This document shows, piece by piece, positions 10,347 to 20,925 of a stretch of 64,000 nucleotides of DNA. Location of the stretch: positions 302,229,122 to 302,293,121 of the forward strand of contig NC_053390.1 in assembly GCF_905171765.1 (NCBI RefSeq), given 5' to 3'. Position 1 is the first letter of the stretch; each line of letters starts with the position of its first letter. Made by a program: the position numbers and the translations under genes. The stretch is from Bufo bufo (lineage: Eukaryota; Chordata; Amphibia; Anura; Bufonidae). The notes under the pieces are model-generated. The model ran no database searches, was not told the origin of the DNA, and saw nothing but the letters and a program-made list of their open reading frames with translations.

Positions 10347-11654
10347 ACACAAAGAAGAAGAAAATCGCATGAATTGCGATAACACCATGGCAGCCTGGAT
10401 GCTTCTGAAACCTTCCATGGCTGCCATGGTAAGCTCTCTGCTACTGTGTGCACAAAGCACAGGGCAGCAGGAACAGTGTACAAATGCAATTCACCCTGAT
10501 AGATCTCTAATAGGGTGAATAGGACAAGGGATCAAAAGATCCTAGGTTGTAGCCCCCTAAGGGGCTAATAGTTTATAAAGAAAAAGAAAAAAAAAGTAAA
10601 GTTAAAAATAAAAACATAAAAAAATGTAGTTTCAATCACCCCCTTTTCCAATTTCACATAAAAAATATATTAATAAAAAAAAAAAACATATCAGGTATTC
10701 CAAAATGTCTGAACTATTAAAGTATTTTTTTTTTATTCCTGTTCCGTGAACACCGTAATGAAAAAAAATATATGAAAACCACAATTTGCCAATTTTTTGT
10801 CACCTTTTCCCCCCCAAAGAATGTAATAACGGTGATCAAAAAGTCCTACGTACAACAAAAATGGTACCACTCATGGTCCTCACTCTAACAACTATGTGGA
10901 CGGAAATATAAAAAAGTTATGGCTGTCAGAAAATGGCGATGCAAAGTACTTTAAGTACTAAAAAAAAAAAAGATACAAACTATACAATTCGTATTTGAGC
11001 TGCAAAATAAGAACATCATGTCATTTTTAGCACACAGTGAATGCAGTGAAGTCAAAATCCCCAAAAAGTTTTTTTTATTCTATTTTTCCAATAACAGACA
11101 TGTTAAATTAAAGGGTGCCATTGCAAAATACATCTTGTCGCGCAAAAAAATAAGCCCTCATATGGCTATGTGAACAGAAAAATGAAAAAGTTATGGCTTT
11201 TGGAACGTGGGGAGGAAAAATCGAAAAAGCAAAACCACTAAGAACATACAAAACTCTGGAAGATGTACAGTATACACGCCACAATGATCAAGCGGACAGT
11301 ACATAAGACAGGCAATGACAATGAGATGACTGAGGCTTTGAGATGTAATACCCTGAACAAACACAGTATGGCAGAAAGGGCTTAATACAAACAACGTCAC
11401 TTTAACAATAAAGAACTGATGCAACTAAAATGGAAATTTAAGGACAATACACAATCTTCCTTGTTATATTTCTATATTTTGCAGCTGACCATTCATCTAA
11501 ATAAGAATTGCATTAATTAATGCGTTTGTCACTATAAAAAAAAATCCATCAGGATGATTGGAAGTGATTTTCAGATGCAGAAATGTTCTGCAATAAATTT
11601 GTCACATGTGAATATACAATTTTACAGGTGTATTGCTGCAAGTGGCTGTGGAGT
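10347..11654. repeat. A/T-rich dispersed repeat, no gene
   Basis: No coding domain is visible. The stretch from about 10500 to 11250 resembles 16985-17780. Both have a 'CCCCTAAGGGG'-type start, A-rich runs, a block near GATCAAAAAG, and GTTATGGC...AATGGCGATGCAAAG. They are two diverged copies of one family that I cannot name. Confidence 0.6.
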
Positions 11655-11926
11655 TAGGGGCGTAAGTACCATAGCGGCAGACTATGCGACTGCTATGGGG
11701 CCCAGGGCAGGAGTGGGCCCAGTCTTAGTTGGGATTATCTCCTCTTCTACTAGAGGTTAAAACTTGGTCAGGACTCTCACCTCTAAAGGAACAACTAGCA
11801 AATGAGGCAGTGGAAAAATTACCCATCGGTCAATGAAAAGGGTTTAGGCAGAAACCTGTCTGTCCTGTGTGGGGCGCCTGGTTTGATCCTTGCTATTGGA
11901 CCCTTACTTCTCTATGTATGCCACTG
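11655..11926. mobile_element. Small hAT-type MITE
   Basis: The left end TAGGGGCGTAAGTACC and right end ...TATGCCACTG form imperfect inverted termini of the common hAT type. The flanks TGTGGAGT (11647-11654) and TGTGAAGT (11927-11934) match at 7 of 8 positions, as expected for an old 8-bp TSD. It is 272 bp and non-coding. The sequence from 11935 to 12431 shows nothing recognisable. Confidence 0.65.
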
Positions 11927-13039
11927 TGTGAAGTAATATTCTTTTTGACAAATTCAAGCTATGTTCACATTTTCCTTCATTACAAATTGTGTCAAGGTTG
12001 ATGGGAAGAATAGAGCAGTGCTAAAACATTGGGCACTCCCATCCGTTCAACTTTTCTCTCTTTTTCTCTCTCTGTAGATATTGCAGAGATCTGTTGGTCT
12101 CTAGAACCTAACCCCCAAGAAAAAGGAGCACAAGGAACAGCCTTCATCCTCTCCAATGTCTTTCTATACTCTCCCTAAAGGTTAGGGGTGAGGTCAGCCT
12201 TCATCTAACCTCCTACAAGGGCTGAGTCAGGGTGATTAACACTGGGTTTGACATCCATACACACTATATTAGTATACAATGCATGACATAACATTTAAGA
12301 ACAAACCTATTTGCATTGGGGTAATGCACTGTGATGTGTGGTATCAAGATTAGGGGTTTGCTAGAAAAATAGTATAGGGTCATTAGTAACCAATAACCCA
12401 TCATTTATGGAGCTAAATTCGTTAACACATACAGTACAGACCAAAAGTTTGGACACACCTTCTCATTCAAAGAGTTTTCTTTATTTTGATGACTATGAAG
12501 GCAATAAAACTATGAATTAACACATGTGGAATTATATACATAACAAACAAGTGTGAAACAACTGAAAATATGCCGGACCTGAACCCAAACCATCTCGGTT
12601 GGGTTCAGGTCCGGTGACTGTGGAGGCCAGGTCATCTGGCGCAGCACCCCATCACTCTCCTTCATGGTCAAATAGCCCTTACTTTCAAAGTTTTCCCAAT
12701 TTTTCGGCTGACTGACTGACCTTCATTTCTTAAAGTAATGATGGCCACTAGTTTTTCTTTACTTAGCTGCTTTTTTCTTGCCATAATACAAATTCTAACA
12801 GTCTATTCAGTAGGACTATCAGCTGTGTATCCACCTGACTTCTCCTCAACGCAACTGATGGTCCCAACCCCATTTATAAGGCAAGAAATCCCACTTATTA
12901 AACCTGACAGGGCACACCTGTGAAGTGAAAACCATTTCAGGGGACTACCTCTTGAAGCTCATCAAGAGAATGCCAAAAGTGTGCAAAGCAGTAATCAAAG
13001 CAAAAGGTGGCTACTTTGAAGAACCTAGAATATGACATA

Positions 13040-14080
13040 CACTCACCTAAAGAATTATTAGGAACACCATACTAATACGGTGTTGGACCCCCTTTTGCCT
13101 TCAGAACTGCCTTAATTCTATGTGGCATTGATTCCACAAGGTGCTGATAGCATTCTTTAGAAATGTTGGCCCATATTGATAGGATAGCATCTTGCAGTTG
13201 ATGGAGATTTGAGGGATGCACATCCAGGGCACGAAGCTCCCGTTCCACCACATCCCAAAGATGCTCTATTGGGTTGAGATCTGGTGACTGTGGGGGCCAT
13301 TTTAGTACAGTGAACTCATTGTCATGTTCAAGAAACCAATTTGAAATGATTCGAGCTTTGTGACATGGTGCATTATCCTGCTGGAAGTAGCCATCAGAGG
13401 ATGGATACATGTTCTCCTTCTGTTTACCCCAAATTCGGACTCTACCATTTGAATGTCTCAACAGAAATCGAGACTCATCAGACCAGGCAACATTTTTCCA
13501 GTCTTCAACAGTCCAATTTTGGTGAGCTCGTGCAAATTGTAGCCTCTTTTTCCTATTTGTAGTGGAGATGAGTGGTACCCGGTGGGGTCTTCTTCTGCTG
13601 TTGTAGCCCATCCGCCTCAAGGTTGTGCGTGTTGTGGCTTCACAAATGCTTTGCTGCATACCTCGGTTGTAACGAGTGGTTATTTCAGTCAACATTGCTA
13701 TTCTATCAGCTTGAATCAGTCGGCCCATTCTCCTCTGACCTCTAGCATCCACAAGGCATTTTTCCCCACAGGACTGACGCATACTGGATGTTTTTCCCTT
13801 TTCACACCATTCTTTGTAAACCCTAGAAATGGTTGTGTGTGAAAATCCCAGTAACTGAGCAGATTGTGAAATACTCAGACCAGCCCGTCTGGGACCAACA
13901 ACCATGCCACGCTCAACATTGCTTAAATCACCTTTCTTTCCCATTCTGACATTCAGTTTGGAGTTCAGGAGATTGTCTTGACCAGGACCACACCCCTAAA
14001 TGCATTGAAGCAACTGCCATGTGATTGGTTGACTAGATAATTGCATTAATGAGAAATAGAAATAATTCTTTAGGTGAGTG
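13040..14080 (-). mobile_element. Inner Tc1/mariner element (DD36E type)
   Basis: The termini CACTCACCTAAAGAATTATT and ...AATTCTTTAGGTGAGTG are inverted and flanked by TA at 13038-13039 and 14081-14082. It is inserted inside the outer Tc1 element. The length is 1041 bp, short because of a deletion in the transposase. It carries one transposase frame on the minus strand. Confidence 0.93.
13072..13944 (-). CDS. Tc1-like transposase with in-frame internal deletion
   Basis: A 290-codon open frame starts with an ATG at 13944. The N-terminal helix-turn-helix region includes SISQSAQLLGFSHTTISRVY and a GRPR-like linker. The catalytic region shows VAWSDESRF, FQQDNAPCH and NPIEHLW. I count 36 residues between the last two acidic residues, fitting a DD36E group. 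The family is normally about 340 residues. About 50 residues between the first Asp and second Asp are missing (junction around KENMYPSSD), but the frame is kept. The product would lack part of the RNase-H fold and is probably inactive, though it could still bind DNA. Neighbours are only transposon sequence. Confidence 0.85.
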   Translation of the reverse strand: MGKKGDLSNVERGMVVGPRRAGLSISQSAQLLGFSHTTISRVYKEWCEKGKTSSMRQSCGEKCLVDARGQRRMGRLIQADRIAMLTEITTRYNRGMQQSICEATTRTTLRRMGYNSRRRPHRVPLISTTNRKKRLQFARAHQNWTVEDWKNVAWSDESRFLLRHSNGRVRIWGKQKENMYPSSDGYFQQDNAPCHKARIISNWFLEHDNEFTVLKWPPQSPDLNPIEHLWDVVERELRALDVHPSNLHQLQDAILSIWANISKECYQHLVESMPHRIKAVLKAKGGPTPY

Positions 14081-14239
14081 TATTTTCAGTTGTTTCACAC
14101 TTGTTTGTTATGTATATAATTCCACATGTGTTAATTCATAGTTTTGATGCCTTCAGTGTGAATCTACAATTTTCATAGTCATGAAAATAAAGAAAACTCT
14201 TTGAATGAGAAGGTGTGTCCAAACTTTTGGTCTGTACTG

Positions 14240-15461
14240 TACATGTGAATGTCCTTAGTGGTCACTGATACTTTGGCTCCAGTCCAGATCCAAAATTCAC
14301 AGTGAAAAATGTATTTGCTTACAATGAAAAGGACAATTAAAGGGTCTCAGAAACCCACACTTATGTGAGCACCTCCTCATTGTTTGCATTTCTCCATACT
14401 GCAGTGGACTGGAAGATAAGATTGAAACCAGAATCATATATAAAAAAAAGTGAAGCAATCAAGGAGTGAGAAATGTGCTCATCTCACATGCATCTACATT
14501 TGTATTGGACAGAGATAGATTTTGAAATTCTTAGTTCATGTTCATTTAAAATTATAACGTGCATGTTGTTCATATTAATTTTACCATTGTCAATAAATGT
14601 TGTCAGTTATTGACAACTGACAACTGGTGGTGCCCAGGGCAACAAGGCAATGCAATGAACTGTATCTGTGCCTTAGGATGTTGATACAGAATACTGCAAT
14701 GGGGCACAGAAGCTGATGGCTCCCTGCTCCACCATTCACTCTCATAGGCCACAGGCCACAGGCCACTAGGCCCGAGTCCCATAATGACATTTAAATAGCA
14801 CAGGTGACGCAATGACATCATCACGATGACCGGCCCCAGATGGTGACATGGAGCAGGAGTCAGGTGAGTATTTGATTTGATTTTCTTTGCTACCTTGAAG
14901 GCACTACAGTGGGGCATTATAACTATTGAGACACTATAGTAGGGAGTTATTACTACTAAAGGCACAATAGGGAGACCTTCTTTCTACTGGTGGCAGTATA
15001 GGGGAGGCATTACTACTACTGAGGGCACTTTAATGGGACCTTATTACTACTACGGGCACTAAAGGAGCATTATTACTACTGGGGGAACTATTATACTTGG
15101 GTACTTTAGGGGCGGAAGTTAGTGGGATGATGGGGGTGAACTTAGCTCAACTGGGTGTAGCTTGGAGTTGCAATGGGGCCCCAGACATAACTCTGCTTGT
15201 GGCCCCAGAAGTGCCAAATCTTTCTCTGCAACTATTAAGCATATAATAGTGCACTAGAAATAACACTAGCTGGATATAACCAACTCACAAGTGCTTTTAT
15301 CTGCATTGGAAACTGTGTTGCTACATTAGATGTTGAAGGGGAGAACTTTACAATTGTAGGGTAGGTTGAAGGCAGGAAATGATTTCCTCAGATGATAACA
15401 AAGCTGGAAATGCAGAACGTTTGACTTCACAATTATCAATCGACACATCAAAGCACAGAAC
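14240..15461. other. Intergenic DNA with degenerate tandem repeat
   Basis: No gene is seen. Around 14880-15110 a degenerate unit of about 40 bp recurs (TTATTACTACTGGGGGCACT-like). It is related in style to 52730-53110, which lies inside a hAT element, and the flanks 'GGGGCCCCAG' around 15175 also look transposon-derived. I could not fix the ends. Confidence 0.5.
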
Positions 15462-15501
15462 ATTGATGTTAGAATAATTCTCTGTGGGATACTTCTAGTA
15501 G
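15462..15501 (+). pseudogene. TRAV: TCR V segment 1, leader exon without ATG
   Basis: The translation IDVRI-ILCGILLVG aligns with the leader of the intact V at 18518 (MDVFIRFLLSGILLVG). The initiator codon is ATT instead of ATG, and the nearest ATG is out of frame and quickly stops. A good donor (G|GTAGGT) follows at 15502. Without another start, this V is a pseudogene despite an open V exon. Confidence 0.78.
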
Positions 15502-15658
15502 GTAGGTATACCACTAAATACATACTTTTTCTGGACCAGAGAAGGTCCCTTATTGTAGCAGTAAGTACATGGAGTACTAGTGAGGATATAGCTAATTTTC
15601 TTTCTTTTCCTCTTCATCCATTCTTGTATTGGTCATAATGAATTCTTCATATCTGCAG

Positions 15659-15935
15659 GAAGAAATAACTCACAGTCCATCAACCAGGCATCGACTCCAC
15701 AGCTTGTCCTCCAAGGAGCTCCTGTAGCCCTGGAATGCACATATACATATTCTGGCGTTCCTTATCTTTTTTGGTATGTGCGGCATCCTGGAAAAGGTCC
15801 TGTTCTCCTTGTGAATAACATAGGGCAGAAAGAACACAATGGATTTTCAGCTGATCATGATGAGAAAAAATTTCACATAAGGAAAGCTCAAGCTGAAGTG
15901 ACTGATTCTGGTCTATATTTCTGTGCTATAAGTGA
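15659..15935 (+). pseudogene. TRAV: TCR alpha/delta V segment 1, V exon
   Basis: The exon follows a pyrimidine-rich acceptor ending ATCTGCAG. Its frame is open across an immunoglobulin V domain: first cysteine in LECTY, core tryptophan in LFWYV, and second cysteine in DSGLYFCAISD. Splice phase 1 matches the leader. It ends at an RSS, so it is an unrearranged germline segment. The CAxSD end and overall shape fit alpha (or delta) V genes. It lies in the same orientation as V2, about 3 kb upstream. It is labelled a pseudogene only because the leader lacks ATG. Confidence 0.85.
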
Positions 15936-15974
15936 CACAGCGTGTGAAGTCTAACTGATGCCTGTCACATAATA
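15936..15974 (+). other. V1 recombination signal (23-RSS)
   Basis: The heptamer is CACAGCG (consensus CACAGTG, one mismatch at position 6), then a 23-bp spacer, then the nonamer position CACATAATA. The spacer end GTCACATA is shared with the RSSs of V2 and V3. The heptamer change and weak nonamer predict low recombination. Confidence 0.82.
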
Positions 15975-16422
15975 GACTGTTTTATAATGGCATTCACACT
16001 TAGGTTTACCATTTGCAAAATAGTCTAGATATTTAATGTATCTTTATGTTTTGGAAAGATTTTTACATTTTTGAACAGTTTGCATTGTTACTGTTTTCTA
16101 CTGATACTGTGATTACTAATCCCTATTAGGGCATTTATAACTAATTAAAAGATATGTAAAGAGTTCACCCCACCATTACATATATTCATTTACAGATCAT
16201 AAAATGGAGCATATTAGCCATTTACAGGCTGTTAAATAAACAATCCAGTGTATGGTATGGTGCCACCTGGTGTTCACAGTGTATATCAACGTGCAAGTCC
16301 ACCTGCTGAGCTGTTTTCTGCTGGTCAAACATGCTCGGTCACTGTCCCCACAGCAGAACAACTAACAGAAATAGCTTTCTCCTCTATGTTTCCTGTAATA
16401 TAGCTAATAAAATATCTCCCTC
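15975..16422. other. No feature seen
   Basis: This is the 3' flank of V1. I see no ORF, terminal repeat or tandem repeat. Confidence 0.6.
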
Positions 16423-16838
16423 AGTGATGAGCAAAGTGAGCTTCGGATCCTAGATCCGAAGTTGCTTCTCTCAAAACTTCAGTTTAATGCTGTACAGAGA
16501 TCCGTCTCCATAGAGCATTAAAATGTATGGCCTCCGACGAGGCGAAGTCTAACAAGACTTCGGTGAATAAATTTGGTATTTGATTTTTAAACTGGAAAAC
16601 CGTTTTAAACCTTGGATCCGAACTCGGCTTCAGTTCTGAAAATGGTTTTCCAGTTTAAAAATCAAATACCGAAGTTATTCACCAAAGTGTTGCGAGACTT
16701 CGGGAATAACTGACTTTGCCTCGTCGGAGGCCATACATTTTAATGCTGTACGGAGACGGATCTCCGTACAGCATTAAACCGAAATTTTGAGCAAAGTGAC
16801 TTTGAATTTAGGATCCAAATCTCGCTTCGCTCATCCTC
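16423..16838. mobile_element. Palindromic MITE
   Basis: About 400 bp of imperfect inverted repeat. GATGAGCAAAGTGAGC at the left pairs with GCTTCGCTCATC at the right, and the inner arms share TTTTCCAGTTTAAAAATCAA, CCTCCGACGAGG and TTTAATGCTGTACGGAGA-type blocks. The GATGAGC terminus resembles that of the large hAT at 26920, suggesting a hAT-related family. No clean 8-bp TSD is seen. Confidence 0.75.
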
Positions 16839-16984
16839 AAGAAGCTATTGGCTGATCTGCTGTGAAACAAGATTCACTAGGCAGAGAGTTGGCTGTGGAC
16901 AGTGACTGGGTATGTGTGATCTGCAGGACTCAGCTCAGTTAATGGACGTGCACATTGCTTTAGAAATACTGTATGACAAGGCCA

Positions 16985-17780
16985 TCTAAAATTACCACTA
17001 ACCCCTTACCAACATCCACCGTACATATATGACAGATGTTGGGAGGCTGAAAGGGCTCTATAGCCACCTTGTATCTGCTGTTTTACACAACAGACACCCA
17101 GAGGCAAAGTCTGATATTGGCGATAACATCAATTACTGACTTTCAATTCCTCAGTTGTGACCACAGCATCTGGGAGTGGCTCCCCCACACCCAGATCAGG
17201 GGAGCCGTTTGGTTGCTAGGCAGCCTTGGGCCCTCTGAAGGATCTGAGGCCTGCCACAGCAATGTTCCTTCCTGGGGCAGCGTTCTATAGCAACATAGCA
17301 AATCTCCTATAGACTGCAATGGTAAATCATTGCAGGCTATGAGAGAAGCGATCTGAAGATTACATGTTCAAGTCCCCTAGGGGGACATTAGAAAAGTGTT
17401 ACAATTTTATTTATTTCTTTAAGAAATTTAAAAATTCTAATCATCCACTTTGCCCGTAATAAAATTAAACAATAAAAAAAAAAATCATATACACCACCAT
17501 GCTCCAAAATGCCAAAACTATTAAAATATAAACATAGTTATCCTTTAACATAAATACTATATAAAAAAAAAAAAGGCCATTGCTTTACCTCCCCAAAAAA
17601 ATCGAATAAAAAGTGATCAAAAAGGTACACATATCCCAAAATGGCATCAATAAAAACTACAGAACGTCCTGGAAAAATCGAACCCTAACAACTCTGTAAA
17701 CCTAAAATAAAAATTATGGCGTCAGAATATGGCGATGCAAAGAAAAAAAATATTTTTTCAAAGATTTTTTTTTAAGTATT
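16985..17780. repeat. Dispersed A/T-rich repeat, second copy
   Basis: It matches the organisation of 10500-11250, including a CCCCTAGGGGGAC start near 17375, GATCAAAAAGG, a CAACTCTGTAAAC/CAACTATGTGGAC block, and TTATGGCGTCAGAATATGGCG. No ORF. From 17780 to 18517 I see only unique-looking DNA. A CRE-like TGACATAA at about 18440 lies upstream of the V2 leader and could be promoter sequence. Confidence 0.55.
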
Positions 17781-18517
17781 AAAACACATGTCCATTTCCC
17801 GACACACTTGCTGATCAGCAATTTGACGAGTCTGCAGTGCTCGTGTCAGCGTGGCGTCCTCTCCATTGTTTACCTGCGTAGATTGTAGCAGTGGTACAGT
17901 GTAATTACACCTTTCTCTCCCAATTTCCTTGAAGTAAAGAAAACTAGGCAAAGATGCAACCAGTCACCACCTGAAATGTCTGTTTTAGTAAAGTCTTGCA
18001 TTCACCATAAATAACAATTGTGGGCCCTCTTTTCAAATAACACTATGTTGTGCCACTACACTATTATTCCTTGTAGAGTTGGTGAATGGTCAGTAGTATG
18101 CAATAAATGTCCACTTGGGTATTACCACTTGGGGAGGTGGGAGGGGGTCCTTGCACAGTCTGACACTGGCAGCACTAATAAGATAATGTCAGACTGTACA
18201 GAGGCACACCCCCAACTGGTAACACCCAGTTGCACAATTATCAATTCATTCATAGGCTTTCAGTAGTAATAACAGAGGAACAGAACAATGTAGAGTGCTA
18301 CAGAATTGTTATTACATGGGGAATGCAAGTATTACTAAAGCAGACCTGTCAGGAGGTATTATTTAAGGATGCCTGCACATCTGTAAATAAGAAGAGAACA
18401 GCTTAGCTAGAAGGAGGAGAACACAGGAAGTGATACAGATGACATAAAGCGAAGAGACATCTCTAACCTCACCTGAACTACAGAACCTATAGACATAGAC
18501 GCTTAGCTAACTGAAGC

Positions 18518-18563
18518 ATGGATGTCTTCATCCGATTTCTCCTCTCTGGGATACTTCTAGTAG
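18518..18563 (+). CDS. TRAV: TCR alpha/delta V segment 2, leader exon
   Basis: The ATG at 18518 begins a hydrophobic signal peptide (MDVFIRFLLSGILLVG) ending at the donor G|GTATGG. It leads into the V exon at 18722 through an intron of about 158 bp, as is usual for V genes. It directs the receptor chain to the secretory pathway. Confidence 0.9.
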
Positions 18564-18721
18564 GTATGGTCCATCACATACATACTGTTCATAGCTGGAC
18601 TATAAACAGCACACTTCTCAGTACATACAAAGATATAATAAGAATATTGTAGCCATTGTGTATCTATAATACTAATACACATAATGTCTAATTAGAGCTA
18701 ATGAAGTCTCCATATTAACAG

Positions 18722-19004
18722 GGGGAAATCATGCACAGTCTGTAGACCAGACAGCAGCTCCTCAGCTGGTCCTCCAAGGAGCTTCTGTATTCCTGGAATG
18801 TACATATAAAGTTTCCGGCTACCCTTATCTTCTCTGGTACATGCAGCGTCCTGGTAAAGCTCCGGTTCTCCTATTACAAGGTTCGGTAGGAGAAGAGCAG
18901 AATGGATTTACAGCCGAACAGGATAAAAACAAGGGATCATACAACATGAAGAAAGCTGAAGCTGAACTGACTGACTCAGGTCTATATTACTGCGCTGTGA
19001 GCGA
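18722..19004 (+). CDS. TRAV: TCR alpha/delta V segment 2, intact V exon
   Basis: Variable-domain exon of a T-cell receptor chain. It encodes the antigen-contact V domain after V(D)J joining. The acceptor is TTAACAG at 18721, phase 1 with the leader. The frame is open with LECTYKVSG (first Cys), YLLWYMQRPGKAP (Trp and framework 2), a NGFTAEQDK framework-3 start, and TDSGLYYCAVSD (second Cys). A canonical heptamer follows. The exon is about 94 codons, normal for V. It is closely related to V1, so the two probably arose by tandem duplication. Delta use cannot be excluded from sequence alone. This is the only V in the window that looks fully functional. Confidence 0.92.
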
Positions 19005-19043
19005 CACAGTGAATAAAGCTGACAGCTCACCCGTCACATAACT
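19005..19043 (+). other. V2 recombination signal (23-RSS)
   Basis: The heptamer CACAGTG is perfect, the spacer is 23 bp, and the nonamer position reads CACATAACT. RAG1/2 would pair it with a 12-RSS on a J (or D) segment. The nonamer is far from ACAAAAACC but resembles those of V1 and V3. Confidence 0.9.
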
Positions 19044-19292
19044 GCACGAGATCACATCCTCCTTTACACACACATTTAGAATACAATTCTTTACAATTCT
19101 ACATGTAGTGTGGTAATGTGTACATATAGTGCCCGGTAGAGGTATTGTGGGGGTGTGTATCTCACCTGGTTTTTCAGTTTAGCTGGGTGAGAACTGAAAT
19201 CCAGAAATGGTATGGCTTCAGCAAGGCATAGTTGCTGGAGCTGTTTTTTATTTAAAGTTGTATGGGCTGGATTTCTTTGGACTGGGAGGCAG

Positions 19293-20223
19293 GTTGGTAG
19301 TAACATAGAAACATAGAAACATAGAATGTGTCGGCAGATAAGAACCATTTGGCCCATCTAGTCTGCCCAATATACTGAATACTATGGATAGCCCCCGGCC
19401 CTATCTTATATGAAGGATGGCCTTATGCCTATCCCATGCATGCTTAAACCCCTTCACTGTATTTGCAGCTACCACTTCTGCAGGAAGGCTATTCCATGCA
19501 TCCACTACTCTCTCAGTAAAGTAATACTTCCTTATATTACTTTTAAACCTTTGCCCCTCTAATTTAAAACTGTGTCCTCTTGTGGTAGTTTTTCTTCTTT
19601 TAAATATGCTCTCTTCCTTTACCGAGTTGTTTCCCTTTATGTATTTAAAAGTTTCTATCATATCCCCTCTGTCTCTTCTTTCTTCCAAGCTATACATATT
19701 AAGGTCCTTTAACCTTTCCTGGTAAGTTTTAGCCTGCAATCCATGTACTAGTTTAGTAGCTCTTCTCTGAACTCTCTCTAGAGTATCTATATCCTTCTGG
19801 AGATATGGCCTCCAGTACTGCGCACAATACTCCAAGTGAGGTCTCACCAGTGTTCTGTACAGCGGCATAAGCACTTCACTCTTTCTACTGCTTATACCTC
19901 TCCCTATACATCCAAGCATTCTGCTGGCATTTCGTGCTGCTCTATTACATTGTCTTCCCACCTTTAAGTCTTCTGAAATAATTACTCCTAAATCCCTTTC
20001 CTCAGATACTGAGGTCAGGACTGTGTCAAATATTCTATATTCTGCCCTTGGGTTTTTACGCCCCAGGTGCATTATCTTGCACTTATCCACATTAAATTTC
20101 AGTTTCCAGAGTTCTGACCATTCTTCTAGTTTTCCTAAATCCTTTTCCATTTGGCGTTTCCCTCCAGGAACATCAACCCTGTTACATATCTTTGTGTCAT
20201 CAGCAAAAAGAGTCTTCCAGTCC
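19293..20223 (-). mobile_element. CR1-type LINE, 5'-truncated
   Basis: On the minus strand, the 3' part of a non-LTR reverse transcriptase runs into a tail of repeated TTCTATG (plus strand ACATAGAA, 19298-19325), the classic CR1 3' octamer array. The 5' end starts in the RT palm (LFADDTK near 20190). No clear TSD is seen. Confidence 0.85.
19401..20213 (-). pseudogene. CR1 ORF2 C-terminal part
   Basis: The frame beginning with an ATG at 20150 gives 249 codons with RT thumb and C-terminal blocks: KCKIMHLGR, ERDLGVIIS, YRTLVRPHLEYCAQYW, LERVQRRATKLV and VVDAWNSLP. The palm motif FADDT lies just upstream (about 20190) in another frame, so at least one frameshift separates catalytic and thumb regions. 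Endonuclease and most of the RT are missing. It is a dead 5'-truncated insertion. Confidence 0.85.
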
Positions 20224-20689
20224 CCACTCGTAATCCATTACAGGTTCCCAGGCCCCAGGTGAGGCCTGCTGCTGGAATCAAGGAGGGATAAAACAACCCT
20301 CTGTGTATGACTTGGAGGAAGAACTGTAACTTTGCCAACCGTAACATATAATGCAAAAAGGAAATAATGTAATTTTAATCCACATGAGGTACGGCGCCAA
20401 TGTGCACAAGCTGGAGATAGTTTTTTGGCTGATGGATGGAGTCTTAACAATCTGTGCTCTTCTGGGCAAGAGGTAAAACAGGGCGACAAAAGGGAAAAGA
20501 CCAACAATTCTCTCCCCCTTTAGAAGCAGTCCCTATTGTGGCTCCAGTAGTCCAATAGATAGTTTTCTCACAGCACGGGTTAACTTACAGGAAAGGCTGG
20601 AAGTCTCCGCCTGGGTCCCATACTTGAGGGCGCAAAAGTCGTTCTTTAAGCTGCGTGGAAATATAGCAGGATCACACTAGGGTGCAAGT

Positions 20690-20925
20690 ACCCCGGCCAG
20701 GACACTTGTAGTAAAGATGAATCAGTTCTTCTTTAATAAATAGTGCTCGTCAAGTAAAACAACGCGTTTTGGGGATACTTAGGTCCCCTTTATCAGGACT
20801 GGCCCACTTCTGACCAAAGGGGGGGGAGAATGGAATGGTGAGTTCTATTCTATCTAACTATAGCGCTGCCATGTTTTCTGCCACCTGCTGGTGAACCAGA
20901 CACATTACATGAACAGTTACATAAC
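20690..20925 (-). mobile_element. Composite fragment: Penelope-type 3' motif and LTR piece
   Basis: On the minus strand, CCTGATAAAGGGGACC...TCCCCAAAACGCGTTG resembles the decayed hammerhead block of Penelope-like elements, with the conserved G residues changed. It abuts a piece (about 20840-20920) sharing CTGGTTCACCAGCAGGTGG with 26056 onward. Boundaries are approximate. Confidence 0.5.

Larger units (their letters stand above)
12432..14239. mobile_element. Tc1/mariner element with long TIRs (outer)
   Basis: The termini CAGTACAGACCAAAAG and CTTTTGGTCTGTACTG are flanked by TA (12430-12431 and 14240-14241). Inverted similarity extends at least 120 bp inward, to the TGAAACAACTGAAAATA block. Only a scrap of transposase remains: an antisense SPDLNP-type block near 12590-12660. 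The element is split by another Tc1-type element at 13040-14080, also at a TA. Confidence 0.9.

Noticed and set aside
17330..17385. tRNA-like B box (GTTCAAGTCCCC)
   Set aside because: No A box or cloverleaf at the right distance. It belongs to the dispersed repeat also seen near 10520.
20745..20800. Functional hammerhead ribozyme on the minus strand
   Set aside because: The invariant G positions (CUGANGA and the G of GAAA) are changed to A, so it is probably a decayed relative.
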